Positions 43,277 through 52,378 of a DNA stretch of 64,000 nucleotides are shown here, piece by piece. This DNA is from Flavobacterium sp. Root420 (GTDB lineage Bacteria > Bacteroidota > Bacteroidia > Flavobacteriales > Flavobacteriaceae). Each line of letters begins with the position of its first letter. Within the stretch, counting starts at the first letter, position 1. Location: positions 1 to 64,000 of the forward strand of contig NZ_LMEF01000034.1 in assembly GCF_001427905.1 (NCBI RefSeq), given 5' to 3'. Below the pieces are notes generated by a model, which did not search any database, was not told the DNA's origin, and saw only the letters and a program-made list of their open reading frames with translations. The translations under genes and the position numbers were made by a program.

Positions 43277-43291
43277 CGCCAAATTTTGTTT

Positions 43292-43957
43292 ATGAAATCT
43301 TTACTATACAAATACCGCAAATTCTTTATTGTTTTAATTGTGTTTTCGGTAGTTACTATATCCTTATTTTACTCGGCTTTAAAACCACAAAAAACTTTAC
43401 CCATTTACAATCCGTCTGACGTAAATCCTGAATTGGTTGACAGCACGATTCAGTACAAAAGTAAATACCATACGATTGCTGATTTTTCTTTTGTCAATCA
43501 AAACGGTGATACCATTACCCAGAAAAACTACGAAGGGAAGATTTACGTAGCCGACTTTTTCTTCACAACTTGCGGATCTATCTGTCCAAAAATGTCAACC
43601 AATTTATCCGAAGTTCAAAAGGCTGTTCTTAACAATCCCAAAGTATTGTTACTTTCTCATACTGTATTTCCAGAAGTAGACAGCGTTTCCGTTTTAAAAG
43701 CTTATGCCGTAAAATACGGAGTTGTAGACAGCAAATGGAATTTAGTTACCGGTGATAAAAAAGAAATTTATACTATGGCCAGAAAATCATATTTAGCTGT
43801 GAAATTAGGTCGCCCTGATCAATTGTACGATATGGTTCATACCGAGAATTTTGTTTTGGTAGATCAAAAGCGTCGCGTTCGCGGATTTTATGACGGAACA
43901 AATAAAGAAGAAATCAAACGACTTCTGGAAGACATCGAATTCTTATCGAAAGAGTAA
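43292..43957 (+). CDS. SCO1/SenC-family copper chaperone
   Basis: This 221-residue protein has an N-terminal membrane anchor (about 11-29) and a thioredoxin-like domain with the copper-binding cysteines C94 and C98 (TTCGSICPKM) and a distal His in DMVHTENF (H183). SCO proteins deliver copper or redox power to the Cu-A site of cytochrome oxidase. No oxidase subunit lies in the window. The start is ATG 43292; a TTG further upstream is not preferred. Confidence 0.92.
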   Translation: MKSLLYKYRKFFIVLIVFSVVTISLFYSALKPQKTLPIYNPSDVNPELVDSTIQYKSKYHTIADFSFVNQNGDTITQKNYEGKIYVADFFFTTCGSICPKMSTNLSEVQKAVLNNPKVLLLSHTVFPEVDSVSVLKAYAVKYGVVDSKWNLVTGDKKEIYTMARKSYLAVKLGRPDQLYDMVHTENFVLVDQKRRVRGFYDGTNKEEIKRLLEDIEFLSKE

Positions 43958-44007
43958 ATTTTACCTTATTTAAGTAAATTTTGGCACAATCAAAACCGTT
44001 AATTGCC

Positions 44008-44036
44008 TTGAAATAAAGAATTATTGCCTACTTTTG
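44008..44036 (+). promoter_or_regulatory. feo promoter
   Basis: TTG (44008-44010) is followed after 18 bp by TACTTTTG (44029-44036), a good -7 box. The presumed TTG start of feoA is 25 bp downstream. Confidence 0.65.
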
Positions 44037-44061
44037 CAATCTAAATTCAATCTAAATAAGC

Positions 44062-44301
44062 TTGCAAAATACAATTCACACTCTGAAAAAAGGCGAAAAA
44101 GCCATTATCAAAGATTTTGATATCGATCTTATTCCTCTAAAGTTATTAGAAATGGGTTGTTTGCCGGGCAACTTAGTCGAATTACTTCAAATCGCTCCTT
44201 TTGGAGATCCTTTATATTTAGACATTAATGGCTCACATGTGGCGATTCGTATTGAAACTGCTCGTGAAATTGAAGTTGAACTTATCAAAACCAATTTGTA
44301 A
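44062..44301 (+). CDS. feoA: FeoA-like protein (TTG start)
   Basis: This 79-residue SH3-like protein assists FeoB in ferrous iron uptake. GLPGxxV-type core is seen as EMGCLPGNLVELLQIAPFGDPLYLDINGSHVAIR. The frame has no ATG before that core. An in-frame stop at 44053-44055 forbids a longer protein, leaving TTG 44062 as the only plausible start. It overlaps feoB by one base (TAATG at 44299-44303). Low-efficiency initiation with TTG may set the FeoA:FeoB ratio. Confidence 0.9.
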   Translation: MQNTIHTLKKGEKAIIKDFDIDLIPLKLLEMGCLPGNLVELLQIAPFGDPLYLDINGSHVAIRIETAREIEVELIKTNL

Positions 44302-46400
44302 TGAGCATTCAAAATATAAATGTTGCCCTTATTGGGAATCCAAATACAGGTAAAACCTCTGTTTTTAATCAGCTTACCGGTTTAAATCAGCAAGTTGGAA
44401 ATTACCCCGGAATTACGGTTGAGAAGAAAATAGGGTTTTGTAAATTACCTCATAACATCAAAGCAAATATTCTTGATTTACCGGGAACATATAGTTTGAA
44501 TGCCAGTTCGATGGATGAAAGTGTTGTAATTGAACTTTTGCTGAACAAAAATGACAAATTATATCCAGATGTTGCAGTAGTCGTAACAGATGTTGAAAAT
44601 CTGAAACGAAATTTACTGATTTACACCCAAATAAAAGACCTTGAAATTCCGACGATTTTAGTCATTAATATGTCAGATCGTATGGAAAGCAAAGGAATTA
44701 CGCTTAATATTCCTTTTTTAGAAGAAAAACTAAAAACTAAAATTGCTTTAGTAAGTTCTCGTAAGGGTCATGGAATCGAGGAATTAAAAGAGCTAATCGT
44801 TTCATACAAAACGATTCCACATGAACCTTGTTTAAATGCCTCTGTTATTGACGTTGAATATTTTGAAAAACTGCAACACGCTTTTCCAAACCAATTATTG
44901 TACAAATTATGGTTGGTCATTACGCAGGATGTGAATTTTTTGAATTTAGAACGTAATGAAATCAGAAGCACTTTTACCAAATCACATTCAGAATTAAAAC
45001 GTTTACAACAAAAAGAAACCATCAAAAGATATCAGTTTATCAATGATGTTTTAAAAGAAGGTTTACAGGTTGATGCTACGATGGCAAAAGACATTAGAGC
45101 CAAAATTGATCGTGTTTTAACGCACAAATTTTGGGGTTATATCATTTTCTTAGCCATTTTATTTGTGATTTTCCAATCGATATTCAGTTGGTCAACCATT
45201 CCAATGGATTTTATTGACAGCACCTTTGCTTCTTTAAGCAGTTGGACAGCAGCCGAACTGCCAAGTGGTATTTTAACCGATTTACTTTCGCAGGGAATTA
45301 TTCCCGGAATTGGCGGAATTCTGATTTTCATTCCACAAATTGCCTTTTTGTTTCTGTTTATTTCCATTTTGGAAGAAAGCGGTTATATGAGCCGGGTTGT
45401 ATTTTTGATGGATAAAATAATGCGCAAATTTGGACTTTCAGGAAAAAGTGTCGTGCCTTTAATTTCAGGAACAGCCTGCGCCATTCCGGCGATTATGGCG
45501 ACCAGAAATATTGAAAACTGGAAAGAACGTTTAATCACTATTTTGGTAACCCCCTTTACAACTTGTTCTGCGAGGCTTCCGGTTTATACCATTATTATTT
45601 CCCTGGTTATTCCCGACCAACGTGTTCTGGGAATTCTAAACCTTCAGGGATTATCCTTGATGTTACTATATTTATTAGGATTTGGAACTGCGATTCTATC
45701 TGCTCTAATTTTGAATAAAATACTGAAATTCAATACCAAAACGTATTTTGTAGTTGAAATGCCAAGCTATAAAATGCCTCTTTTAAAGAATGTTGGAATT
45801 AATGTAGTCGAGAAAACAAAAGCATTTGTTGTTGGTGCGGGTAAAATTATCCTGGCGATATCTGTTATTTTGTGGTTTTTAGCTTCTTTTGGCCCTGGAA
45901 GAGATTTTAATGAAGCAGAAAACATCGTAAAAGAAAGATTTTCCAATACAACTTTAAATGAAATTCAGTTTGAAAACGAAGTTGCTTCTCAAAAATTAGA
46001 GAACTCCTATATTGGAATTATGGGTAAAGCTATTGAACCGGCAATCGCGCCATTAGGATACGACTGGAAAATCGGAATTGCGATTATCAGTTCGTTTGCC
46101 GCTCGTGAAGTTTTTGTTGGAACACTTGCCACAATATATAGTGTTGGAGACAGTGACAATGAAGCAACAATTAAAAGCAAAATGCAAAAAGAAGTAAATC
46201 CGAAAACGGGTCAGAAGATTTTCAATTTTGCCTCGGGAATTTCTCTTTTGTTATTTTATGCTTTTGCAATGCAATGCGCCAGTACATTGGCGATTACCAA
46301 AAAAGAAACCAATTCCTGGAAATGGCCGGCAATGCAATTATTCTTAATGAGTGGTTTAGCTTATTTTGTTGCACTTCTGGCGTATCAACTTTTAAAATAA
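44301..46400 (+). CDS. feoB: Ferrous iron transporter FeoB
   Basis: This 699-residue inner-membrane protein imports Fe2+. The N-terminal GTPase has G1 GNPNTGKTS, G3 DLPGTYS and the G4 NMSD. Two Gate domains with conserved Cys (SGTACAIPAIMATR and AREVFVGTLATIYS regions) and about ten membrane helices follow. The feoA gene overlaps its start and a small Cys-rich gene follows by 6 bp. FeoB is the main Fe2+ route under low oxygen, matching the aerobic heme enzymes only in part. Confidence 0.95.
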   Translation: MSIQNINVALIGNPNTGKTSVFNQLTGLNQQVGNYPGITVEKKIGFCKLPHNIKANILDLPGTYSLNASSMDESVVIELLLNKNDKLYPDVAVVVTDVENLKRNLLIYTQIKDLEIPTILVINMSDRMESKGITLNIPFLEEKLKTKIALVSSRKGHGIEELKELIVSYKTIPHEPCLNASVIDVEYFEKLQHAFPNQLLYKLWLVITQDVNFLNLERNEIRSTFTKSHSELKRLQQKETIKRYQFINDVLKEGLQVDATMAKDIRAKIDRVLTHKFWGYIIFLAILFVIFQSIFSWSTIPMDFIDSTFASLSSWTAAELPSGILTDLLSQGIIPGIGGILIFIPQIAFLFLFISILEESGYMSRVVFLMDKIMRKFGLSGKSVVPLISGTACAIPAIMATRNIENWKERLITILVTPFTTCSARLPVYTIIISLVIPDQRVLGILNLQGLSLMLLYLLGFGTAILSALILNKILKFNTKTYFVVEMPSYKMPLLKNVGINVVEKTKAFVVGAGKIILAISVILWFLASFGPGRDFNEAENIVKERFSNTTLNEIQFENEVASQKLENSYIGIMGKAIEPAIAPLGYDWKIGIAIISSFAAREVFVGTLATIYSVGDSDNEATIKSKMQKEVNPKTGQKIFNFASGISLLLFYAFAMQCASTLAITKKETNSWKWPAMQLFLMSGLAYFVALLAYQLLK

Positions 46401-46406
46401 ACGGCC

Positions 46407-46526
46407 ATGATACAAGAAATTATTGCCTTTGGAATATTACTTATTGCAATCGCCTTTTTGATCAAAAAATTCTTTTGGAAATCTAAGAAAAAAAAGGATT
46501 GCGGAGACGGGAATTGTGGATGTTAG
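46407..46526 (+). CDS. FeoB-associated Cys-rich membrane peptide
   Basis: This 39-residue protein has one membrane helix (about 3-20), a lysine-rich bend (KKFFWKSKKKK) and a C-terminal DCGDGNCGC. It follows feoB by 6 bp. Small proteins of this kind, annotated as FeoB-associated Cys-rich membrane proteins, occupy the FeoC position in many bacteria. The three cysteines could bind iron. The short length makes it easy to miss in gene calls. The start is the first ATG after feoB. Confidence 0.8.
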   Translation: MIQEIIAFGILLIAIAFLIKKFFWKSKKKKDCGDGNCGC

Positions 46527-46534
46527 AGAAAGGT

Positions 46535-46680
46535 TCTGAGATGCTGAGGCTCTAAGTTGCTAAGGTTTTAGAAAGGAATTTCGCAAAGATTCACAGAGTA
46601 AAAAAGCACAAAGCTTCACAGAGATTTAATTTTCTTTGTGAAGCTTTGTGGTTTCTTGGCGAATCTCTGTGGAATAAAAA
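46535..46680. repeat. Intergenic inverted repeat after feo
   Basis: Arms CACAAAGCTTCACAGAG (46607-46623) and CTTTGTGAAGCTTTGTG (46634-46650) pair almost perfectly; outer words TTCGCAAAGATTCACAGAG and GGCGAATCTCTGTGG pair as well. It lies between convergent genes and may terminate both. Confidence 0.8.
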
Positions 46681-46681
46681 A

Positions 46682-47335
46682 CTATTTCACTCCCTCCCAC
46701 TCCGCATAAAACTGCGCTAAAAAGGTTTCCATAAATTTGTGTCTTTCAGATGCGATTTGTTTTCCGGTTTCCGTATTCATTTTATCTTTTAAGAGCAAAA
46801 GCTTCTCGTAAAAATGATTTATCGTTGGTGCGTTATTCTTTTTGTACTCTTCTTTGCTCATGTTAGTTATTGGAGCAATTTCAGGATCATGTAAGGCACG
46901 ATTTTTAAATCCGCCATAATTGAACGCTCTTGCTACTCCAATTGCCCCTATCGCGTCTAAACGATCAGCGTCCTGAACGATATCCAATTCTATAGACGAG
47001 AAATTCTTTTCGAAATTTCCGCCTTTATAAGAGATGTTTTCGATGATGTTTACCACGTGCTGAATTGTATCTTCTCCAACATTCTCAGATTCTAAAAATA
47101 AACGTGCTGTTTTTGGTCCGATGGTTTCATCTCCGTTATGAAATTTACTGTCGGCAATATCGTGAAGCAAGGCTCCAAGTTGAACAACAGTCAAATCACA
47201 ATTGGTGTCTTTTGCAATCAGAAGAGCATTTTTATAAACACGTTCGATATGAAACCAATCGTGTCCGCCTTCGGCATCGTTTAGTTTTTCTTTTACGAAC
47301 ACAATTGTTTTATTTATTAAGTTGGGATTATTCAT
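46682..47335 (-). CDS. HD-domain phosphohydrolase
   Basis: This 217-residue protein has an HD fold with HDWFHIERVYKNAL (about 24-37), GALLHDIADSKF (the HD pair near 57-58) and QDADRLDAIGAIGVARAF. Such proteins hydrolyse phosphate esters or nucleotides and bind two metals. The family includes a YedJ-like branch. The start at 47335 is chosen, as the upstream extension comes from repeat DNA. Substrate unknown. Confidence 0.88.
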   Translation of the reverse strand: MNNPNLINKTIVFVKEKLNDAEGGHDWFHIERVYKNALLIAKDTNCDLTVVQLGALLHDIADSKFHNGDETIGPKTARLFLESENVGEDTIQHVVNIIENISYKGGNFEKNFSSIELDIVQDADRLDAIGAIGVARAFNYGGFKNRALHDPEIAPITNMSKEEYKKNNAPTINHFYEKLLLLKDKMNTETGKQIASERHKFMETFLAQFYAEWEGVK

Positions 47336-47499
47336 AGTTATTTTTTCTTGTGATGAAATGGAACACGGGTGACGCGGATTTAAACGGATTAACACAGATT
47401 TTATTAATTATATCTTTTAAATAAAAAATGTTGATTGCTTAAGTTTATAAAACCTCAGCAATCAACAATATATTTCAATCTAAAATCAGAAATCTAAAA

Positions 47500-48492
47500 T
47501 TAAAGTCTCGCTGGTTCAACCCATTTGAAAATGTGAGATTCCTGAGGAATTACTAATCTTTCAGAAATTCTTGCCATACGAGCTGGCAATTTCATTAAGT
47601 AATCACGGGCTTTCTCTGCTTCATCTGTTAAACCAGACATTTTATCAATTTCCCACTTATCCATTAATTTCTGCATAATATCAACATAATCACTTGCGGT
47701 GTAAACGCCAATACGCTGTGCAGAATCAGAGAATTGTTCGAAAGCTGAACTGATCTTTTGACCTGATTCTCTTAAGAAGTGCGCCGGCATCACGATTTTT
47801 TGTTTCATCATGTATTGAAACGCCAACATCATTTCGCTAGGATCGACTGCAAAAATTCTGGTAACAAATTCGCTATAGGCATGGTGATGACGCATTTCGT
47901 CACCAGCAATCATTTTACACATTTTAGACAACTTGTTATCACCGAATTTCTTAGCCATTTGAGCTACTCTATTATGTGATACATAAGTTGCTAATTCCTG
48001 GAAACTAGTATATACAAAGTTTTTGTATGGGTCAGATCCAGTTCCGATATCAAAACCGTCGTTGATTAAATGCTGTGTTGTCATTTCGATTTCACGCATG
48101 TTCACACGACCAGACAAATACAAGTATTTATTTAGCAAATCACCGTGGCGGTTTTCTTCTCCGGTCCATTGACGGATCCATTTAGACCAACCGTTTCCAC
48201 CATTTTCTATCTGATTTATTCCTTCAACATCCATCAACCAGGATTCATAAGTTGGTAAAGCCTCTTCAGTGATGGTATCACCAACAAGCGTAACCCAGAA
48301 ATCATATGGTAATTCTTTGGCAATTTCGCGTAATTCTCTAACCTCTTCAAAGAAATTATCTCCTTCAGAATTAGGAAGAAAATCTGACGGCTGCCAAATT
48401 TTTTCTACTGGAATTAAATACTGTTCTACGAAGCTATCCACGTTTTTTTCCAAAAACTGCATTACTTCTAATCTAATGTTTTTTATAGACAT
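47500..48492 (-). CDS. Acyl-ACP desaturase (soluble, stearoyl-ACP type)
   Basis: This 330-residue diiron enzyme introduces a double bond into acyl-ACP. The two iron-binding motifs are EENRHG (in the EExxH pattern) and DEMRHHHAYSEF (DExRHH). Plants and some actinobacteria and Bacteroidota have this soluble family. It uses ferredoxin and O2. It is followed 54 bp later by a PlsC-type acyltransferase on the same strand, so both act in membrane lipid synthesis. Position of the introduced double bond cannot be read. Confidence 0.93.
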   Translation of the reverse strand: MSIKNIRLEVMQFLEKNVDSFVEQYLIPVEKIWQPSDFLPNSEGDNFFEEVRELREIAKELPYDFWVTLVGDTITEEALPTYESWLMDVEGINQIENGGNGWSKWIRQWTGEENRHGDLLNKYLYLSGRVNMREIEMTTQHLINDGFDIGTGSDPYKNFVYTSFQELATYVSHNRVAQMAKKFGDNKLSKMCKMIAGDEMRHHHAYSEFVTRIFAVDPSEMMLAFQYMMKQKIVMPAHFLRESGQKISSAFEQFSDSAQRIGVYTASDYVDIMQKLMDKWEIDKMSGLTDEAEKARDYLMKLPARMARISERLVIPQESHIFKWVEPARL

Positions 48493-48546
48493 TACTTATT
48501 TAAGATTGCGATTTCTGTTTCAGCTTTATTTCTGAAAAACAAAAAT

Positions 48547-49287
48547 CTATTTATACTCGTTTACTCCTTCTACAATTGCCTTTTCTGTCAACTTCATTAA
48601 CTCGGCAAAATCATAATCTTTTACTGCCATGGCTTTATGCGCGGTAAAGGTAAGATGATTTCCTAAACCAACAGGGAAAAACCCATATTTTACCATTTTC
48701 CATGAATTGTTGATGCTCACTGGTACAACATACGCTGATGGCGCATATTTGCAAAGGATTTTTAAACCGCTTTGGGCAAATTCTTTGGGTTTTCCTGTTT
48801 TACTTCTGGTACCTTCAGGAAAAATTACAGCAGATCTTTTGTTTTTTTCGATATATTCAGACAAGCCTTTGATTACCGGAATCGCTTGTTTTGGGTCTTT
48901 ACGGTCAATTAGTACTGAACCTCCATGGCGTAAATTATAAGATACACTCGGGATTCCGCTACCTAACTCCTTCTTACTTACAAATTTACAATGAAAACGT
49001 CTAAAGTACCAAATCATTGCGACGATATCGTACATACTTTGGTGATTTGATACAAAAATCAAAGGAACTCCCGTGGGAATTGTCTCTCTATTTTTAATAG
49101 TATAAGTAGTTCCCACAAGATTGGTGCATCTTAAAAGGAAAAAATTTAAATAATCAACACTAACTTTATGAGCCTGATAGCCAAAAACATTTAGGCAAAT
49201 CCATTGTATTGGGTGAAAAACAACCAGACACAATCCAAAACATAAATAATAAATTACGGATATGGGATACGAAATTATCTTTTGCAT
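48547..49287 (-). CDS. plsC: 1-acyl-sn-glycerol-3-phosphate acyltransferase (PlsC-like)
   Basis: This 246-residue membrane enzyme adds the second acyl chain to lysophosphatidic acid. Acyltransferase motifs I (NHQSMYD, NHxxxxD) and III (FPEGTRS) are present, with an N-terminal membrane helix (about 8-28). The gene just upstream in transcription order has no link; it is followed by the desaturase. A LPLAT of other specificity is possible. Length is usual for PlsC. Confidence 0.9.
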   Translation of the reverse strand: MQKIISYPISVIYYLCFGLCLVVFHPIQWICLNVFGYQAHKVSVDYLNFFLLRCTNLVGTTYTIKNRETIPTGVPLIFVSNHQSMYDIVAMIWYFRRFHCKFVSKKELGSGIPSVSYNLRHGGSVLIDRKDPKQAIPVIKGLSEYIEKNKRSAVIFPEGTRSKTGKPKEFAQSGLKILCKYAPSAYVVPVSINNSWKMVKYGFFPVGLGNHLTFTAHKAMAVKDYDFAELMKLTEKAIVEGVNEYK

Positions 49288-49374
49288 GCTTAAAAAAATT
49301 AATTGCCAAAAGTAATAAATAAATTTTTAGCGGTATAAAAATTGAAAACAATAACCGTTTTTATGGTTTAATTG

Positions 49375-49382
49375 TACCTTTG
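49375..49382 (+). promoter_or_regulatory. Putative rnpA -7 box
   Basis: TACCTTTG matches TAnnTTTG and lies 31 bp before the ATG at 49414. A -33 TTG at the usual distance is not clear. Confidence 0.5.
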
Positions 49383-49413
49383 CCTATAAAATTGCAAATT
49401 TTTTCTGAATTAA

Positions 49414-49818
49414 ATGAATTTTACTTACCCAAAAAAGGAACGCTTAAAGAGCAAAACGACAATTGGTTTACTATTTTCTGAAGGAAAATCGGTTTCGAAA
49501 TACCCATTGCGTTTGGTTTACCGTCAGGCGGAAGCTGATTCAGAAGAAAAAATTAAAATGGGTGTTTCTGTTTCGAAGAAATATTTCAAGAGAGCCGTTG
49601 ATAGAAATTACTTCAAACGCGTTCTTAGAGAAACCTATCGACTGAACAAACATTTGCTTTGGGATAATGCGGAACAGCCTTATTCTCTTATGTTTTTTTA
49701 CCAGACCAAAGACAAATTATCTTACAAAGAAATCAATACCAAAACGATTCAGCTGTTTGAGAAATTTATACAACAAATAAACAAAACGACAGATTCTGAA
49801 ACTAAAACAGAAATCTAA
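49414..49818 (+). CDS. rnpA: Ribonuclease P protein component
   Basis: This 134-residue basic protein supports the RNase P RNA in maturing the 5' end of tRNA. The signature KRAVDRNYFKRVLRETYR is the RNR motif. The usual partner rpmH is not upstream; in this phylum the gene is often isolated. The downstream DUF4349 gene runs the same way after 82 bp. The RNA subunit was not found in the window. Lysine-rich ends are typical. Confidence 0.92.
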   Translation: MNFTYPKKERLKSKTTIGLLFSEGKSVSKYPLRLVYRQAEADSEEKIKMGVSVSKKYFKRAVDRNYFKRVLRETYRLNKHLLWDNAEQPYSLMFFYQTKDKLSYKEINTKTIQLFEKFIQQINKTTDSETKTEI

Positions 49819-49900
49819 AATTTAGAAAAACAACTTTGTTTATCAAATTAGAGAAAAAATTATAAAAAAATTGTAGTTTTAGCTCTAAATTGGAACTTTT

Positions 49901-50731
49901 ATGAGATATATTTTCTGTTTTTTCTGTTTTGTTTTAATACTTTCTGGCTGTAATAAATCTTACGAGTCCGACGAGAGTGTTATGGCTGTTCAAACGGTAA
50001 AACTTCCTCCTAAAATGGAGTCAGCTGCTTACGACAAAAGTCCAGATCCGGCAGTTCCGGCGATTAAACAAAAAATCGAACAGAAAATCATAAAAGAAGC
50101 AACTTTAAGATTTGAAACCGATAATCTTGAAACTACTTTCAATCAAATTCAAAAAGCAGCTGTCACTAATAAAGCGAGAATAATAAACGATTCTGAAGGA
50201 AAAGATTTTGCAACGGTTTTTAGAAATCTTACGGTGAAAGTACCAAGCCAAAATTTTGATCGTTTTATAAGCGATATTTCAAAAGGCGTTTCTTATTTTG
50301 AAGTTAAAAGTATATCTGCCGAAGATGTTACGGAACAATTTATTGATCTGACTTCCAGATTAAAAACGAAGAAAAAACTCGAAGAACGTTATCTTGAAAT
50401 CTTAAAAAAAGCAAATAAAGTAAGTGAGATCTTAGAGATTGAAGAACAAATTTCGACTATTCGCGAAGAGATCGAAGCCAAAGAAGGCCAGCTGAAATAT
50501 TTAGAAAGCCGCGTTTCTGAAAGCACCATTACTATTGAATTTTACAAAACAATTGCTGAAAAAGAAGGTGTTAAAATATCTTATGGCTCAAAACTGTGGA
50601 CTGCGATAAAATCAGGATTCTATAGTTTATCTGATTTATTGATTTCCTTATTAAGCGTTTGGCCGTTTGTTATCTTATTCGTTGTTCTGGTTTATTTTAT
50701 TAGAAAAAGATTAAAAAGAAAAAAAACATAA
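49901..50731 (+). CDS. DUF4349-domain lipoprotein
   Basis: This 276-residue protein has a lipobox (LSGC), a globular DUF4349 domain (about 55-220) with a coiled-coil part (about 150-205: EEQISTIREEIEAKEGQLKYLESR), and a C-terminal membrane helix (about 245-268) with a basic tail. It could span the periplasm or be anchored twice. It is followed after 2 bp by ctpA, so they are co-transcribed. Function is unknown; a regulatory role in envelope proteolysis would fit the operon. Confidence 0.8.
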   Translation: MRYIFCFFCFVLILSGCNKSYESDESVMAVQTVKLPPKMESAAYDKSPDPAVPAIKQKIEQKIIKEATLRFETDNLETTFNQIQKAAVTNKARIINDSEGKDFATVFRNLTVKVPSQNFDRFISDISKGVSYFEVKSISAEDVTEQFIDLTSRLKTKKKLEERYLEILKKANKVSEILEIEEQISTIREEIEAKEGQLKYLESRVSESTITIEFYKTIAEKEGVKISYGSKLWTAIKSGFYSLSDLLISLLSVWPFVILFVVLVYFIRKRLKRKKT

Positions 50732-50733
50732 TC

Positions 50734-52371
50734 ATGTATCCTTATCTCAAAAAGAAGTTTGTTATACCAGCCGTTGCCGCAGGATTTTTATTTATAGGAA
50801 CCAGTTTCAAAGATGATTTCTTTGAGATTGCCAAACAAATCGAAATCTTCACGACTTTATTCAAAGCTGTCAATACCAATTATGTCGACGAAACCAATCC
50901 GGGTGATTTGATGGATAAAGCCATTAAAAGCATGTTAGGAAGTTTAGATCCGTATACCGTTTACTTTAACGAACAAGATGTTGTCAATTTCAAAATCAAC
51001 AATACCGGAGAATATACCGGGATTGGCGCTTTGATTTCAAGAAAAAAAGATCGTCTAATTGTTCGCGAACCTTATAAAAACTATCCTGCAGATAAAGCCG
51101 GATTAAAAGCCGGAGACGAAATTATCCAGATTGGTGATGTTTTAATTGCCGATTTCAAAGACGATGCTTCGCAATTATTAAAAGGAACAAAAAATACCAA
51201 AATCCCTATCAGATATCTTCGTCAGGGAAAGACTCTTACAACCGAATTAGTTTTGGATGAAGTTGATATTAAATCGGTTCCTTTTTACGGAAAAATTGAT
51301 GAGAAAACAGGTTATATTGTTTTGGCCCATTTTAGCAGAAAAGCAGCTGCTGAAGTTAAAGAAGCATTAGAAAAACTAAAAGCTGACGGCGCCACTCAGA
51401 TTGTTCTTGACTTAAGAGGAAATCCGGGAGGTTTGCTGAATGAAGCAATTGATATTTGTAATTTATTTGTTCCGAAGAATGAAGTAATCGTAACGACAAA
51501 ATCAAGAATTGAAAAACACAACAACACTTATAAAACGACCAAAGAACCAGTTGATACTCAAATTCCGTTAGCGATTTTAGTGAATGGAAGAAGTGCCTCA
51601 GCTTCTGAAATTGTTTCCGGAGCGTTACAGGATTTAGATCGTGCCGTAATTTTAGGAAGCCGCAGTTTTGGTAAAGGTTTGGTGCAGCGTTCTGTTGACC
51701 TGACTTACGGAACACAGTTAAAGGTTACTATTTCGCGTTATTACACCCCGTCTGGTCGTTGTATTCAGGCATTAGATTATGCACATAAAGACAAAAATGG
51801 CTTCGCTCAAAAAACGGATGCTAAAAATTTCAATGCTTTTAAAACCAGAAAAGGAAGAACCGTTTTCGACGGCGGCGGTGTTTTACCAGATATTGAACTA
51901 GACGAAACAAAAATGAGTCCGATCACCACTGCCCTATTGAAAAACGACGGAATCTTTGATTACGCCACAACCTATTATTACAAAAACCCAAATTTAGGAG
52001 ATAAAATTCCGGTTGTAAGCGATGGCGATTATGCCAGTTTTAAACAATATCTAAAAGTGAACAAAATCAGTTTTGATACTGAAACAGAAGTGGCTTTGAG
52101 AAATACTTTGGCAGCAGCCAAAACAGAAAAAATAGACGAGACCATTGCGCCGGAATATCAGCAGTTATTGGCAGCACTTGAAAAAAGCGAAACTACTTTA
52201 TTGGATAAAAACCAAAAAGAAATCAGAGGTTTAATTCAGGAAGAGCTTATCAAAAGGTACCAATATCAGGAAGGTTTATATCAATTTTATATTAAAAACA
52301 ATTCAGAAATTAAAAAAGCGGTCAGCGTCTTAAATAATCAAACTGAGTACAAAACGATTCTAAAGATTTAA
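50734..52371 (+). CDS. ctpA: S41-family C-terminal processing peptidase
   Basis: This 545-residue periplasmic serine peptidase has an N-terminal membrane anchor (about 8-25), a PDZ domain (about 85-165; GIGALISRKKDRLIVREP, AGLKAGDEIIQIGD) and the catalytic Ser-Lys dyad in GRSASASEIVSGAL (Ser near 290) and FGKGLVQRS. CtpA trims C-termini of envelope proteins. It follows the DUF4349 lipoprotein by 2 bp and precedes an OmpA-type gene by 7 bp. These three probably form a transcription unit. Confidence 0.93.
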   Translation: MYPYLKKKFVIPAVAAGFLFIGTSFKDDFFEIAKQIEIFTTLFKAVNTNYVDETNPGDLMDKAIKSMLGSLDPYTVYFNEQDVVNFKINNTGEYTGIGALISRKKDRLIVREPYKNYPADKAGLKAGDEIIQIGDVLIADFKDDASQLLKGTKNTKIPIRYLRQGKTLTTELVLDEVDIKSVPFYGKIDEKTGYIVLAHFSRKAAAEVKEALEKLKADGATQIVLDLRGNPGGLLNEAIDICNLFVPKNEVIVTTKSRIEKHNNTYKTTKEPVDTQIPLAILVNGRSASASEIVSGALQDLDRAVILGSRSFGKGLVQRSVDLTYGTQLKVTISRYYTPSGRCIQALDYAHKDKNGFAQKTDAKNFNAFKTRKGRTVFDGGGVLPDIELDETKMSPITTALLKNDGIFDYATTYYYKNPNLGDKIPVVSDGDYASFKQYLKVNKISFDTETEVALRNTLAAAKTEKIDETIAPEYQQLLAALEKSETTLLDKNQKEIRGLIQEELIKRYQYQEGLYQFYIKNNSEIKKAVSVLNNQTEYKTILKI

Positions 52372-52378
52372 GAAAAGA

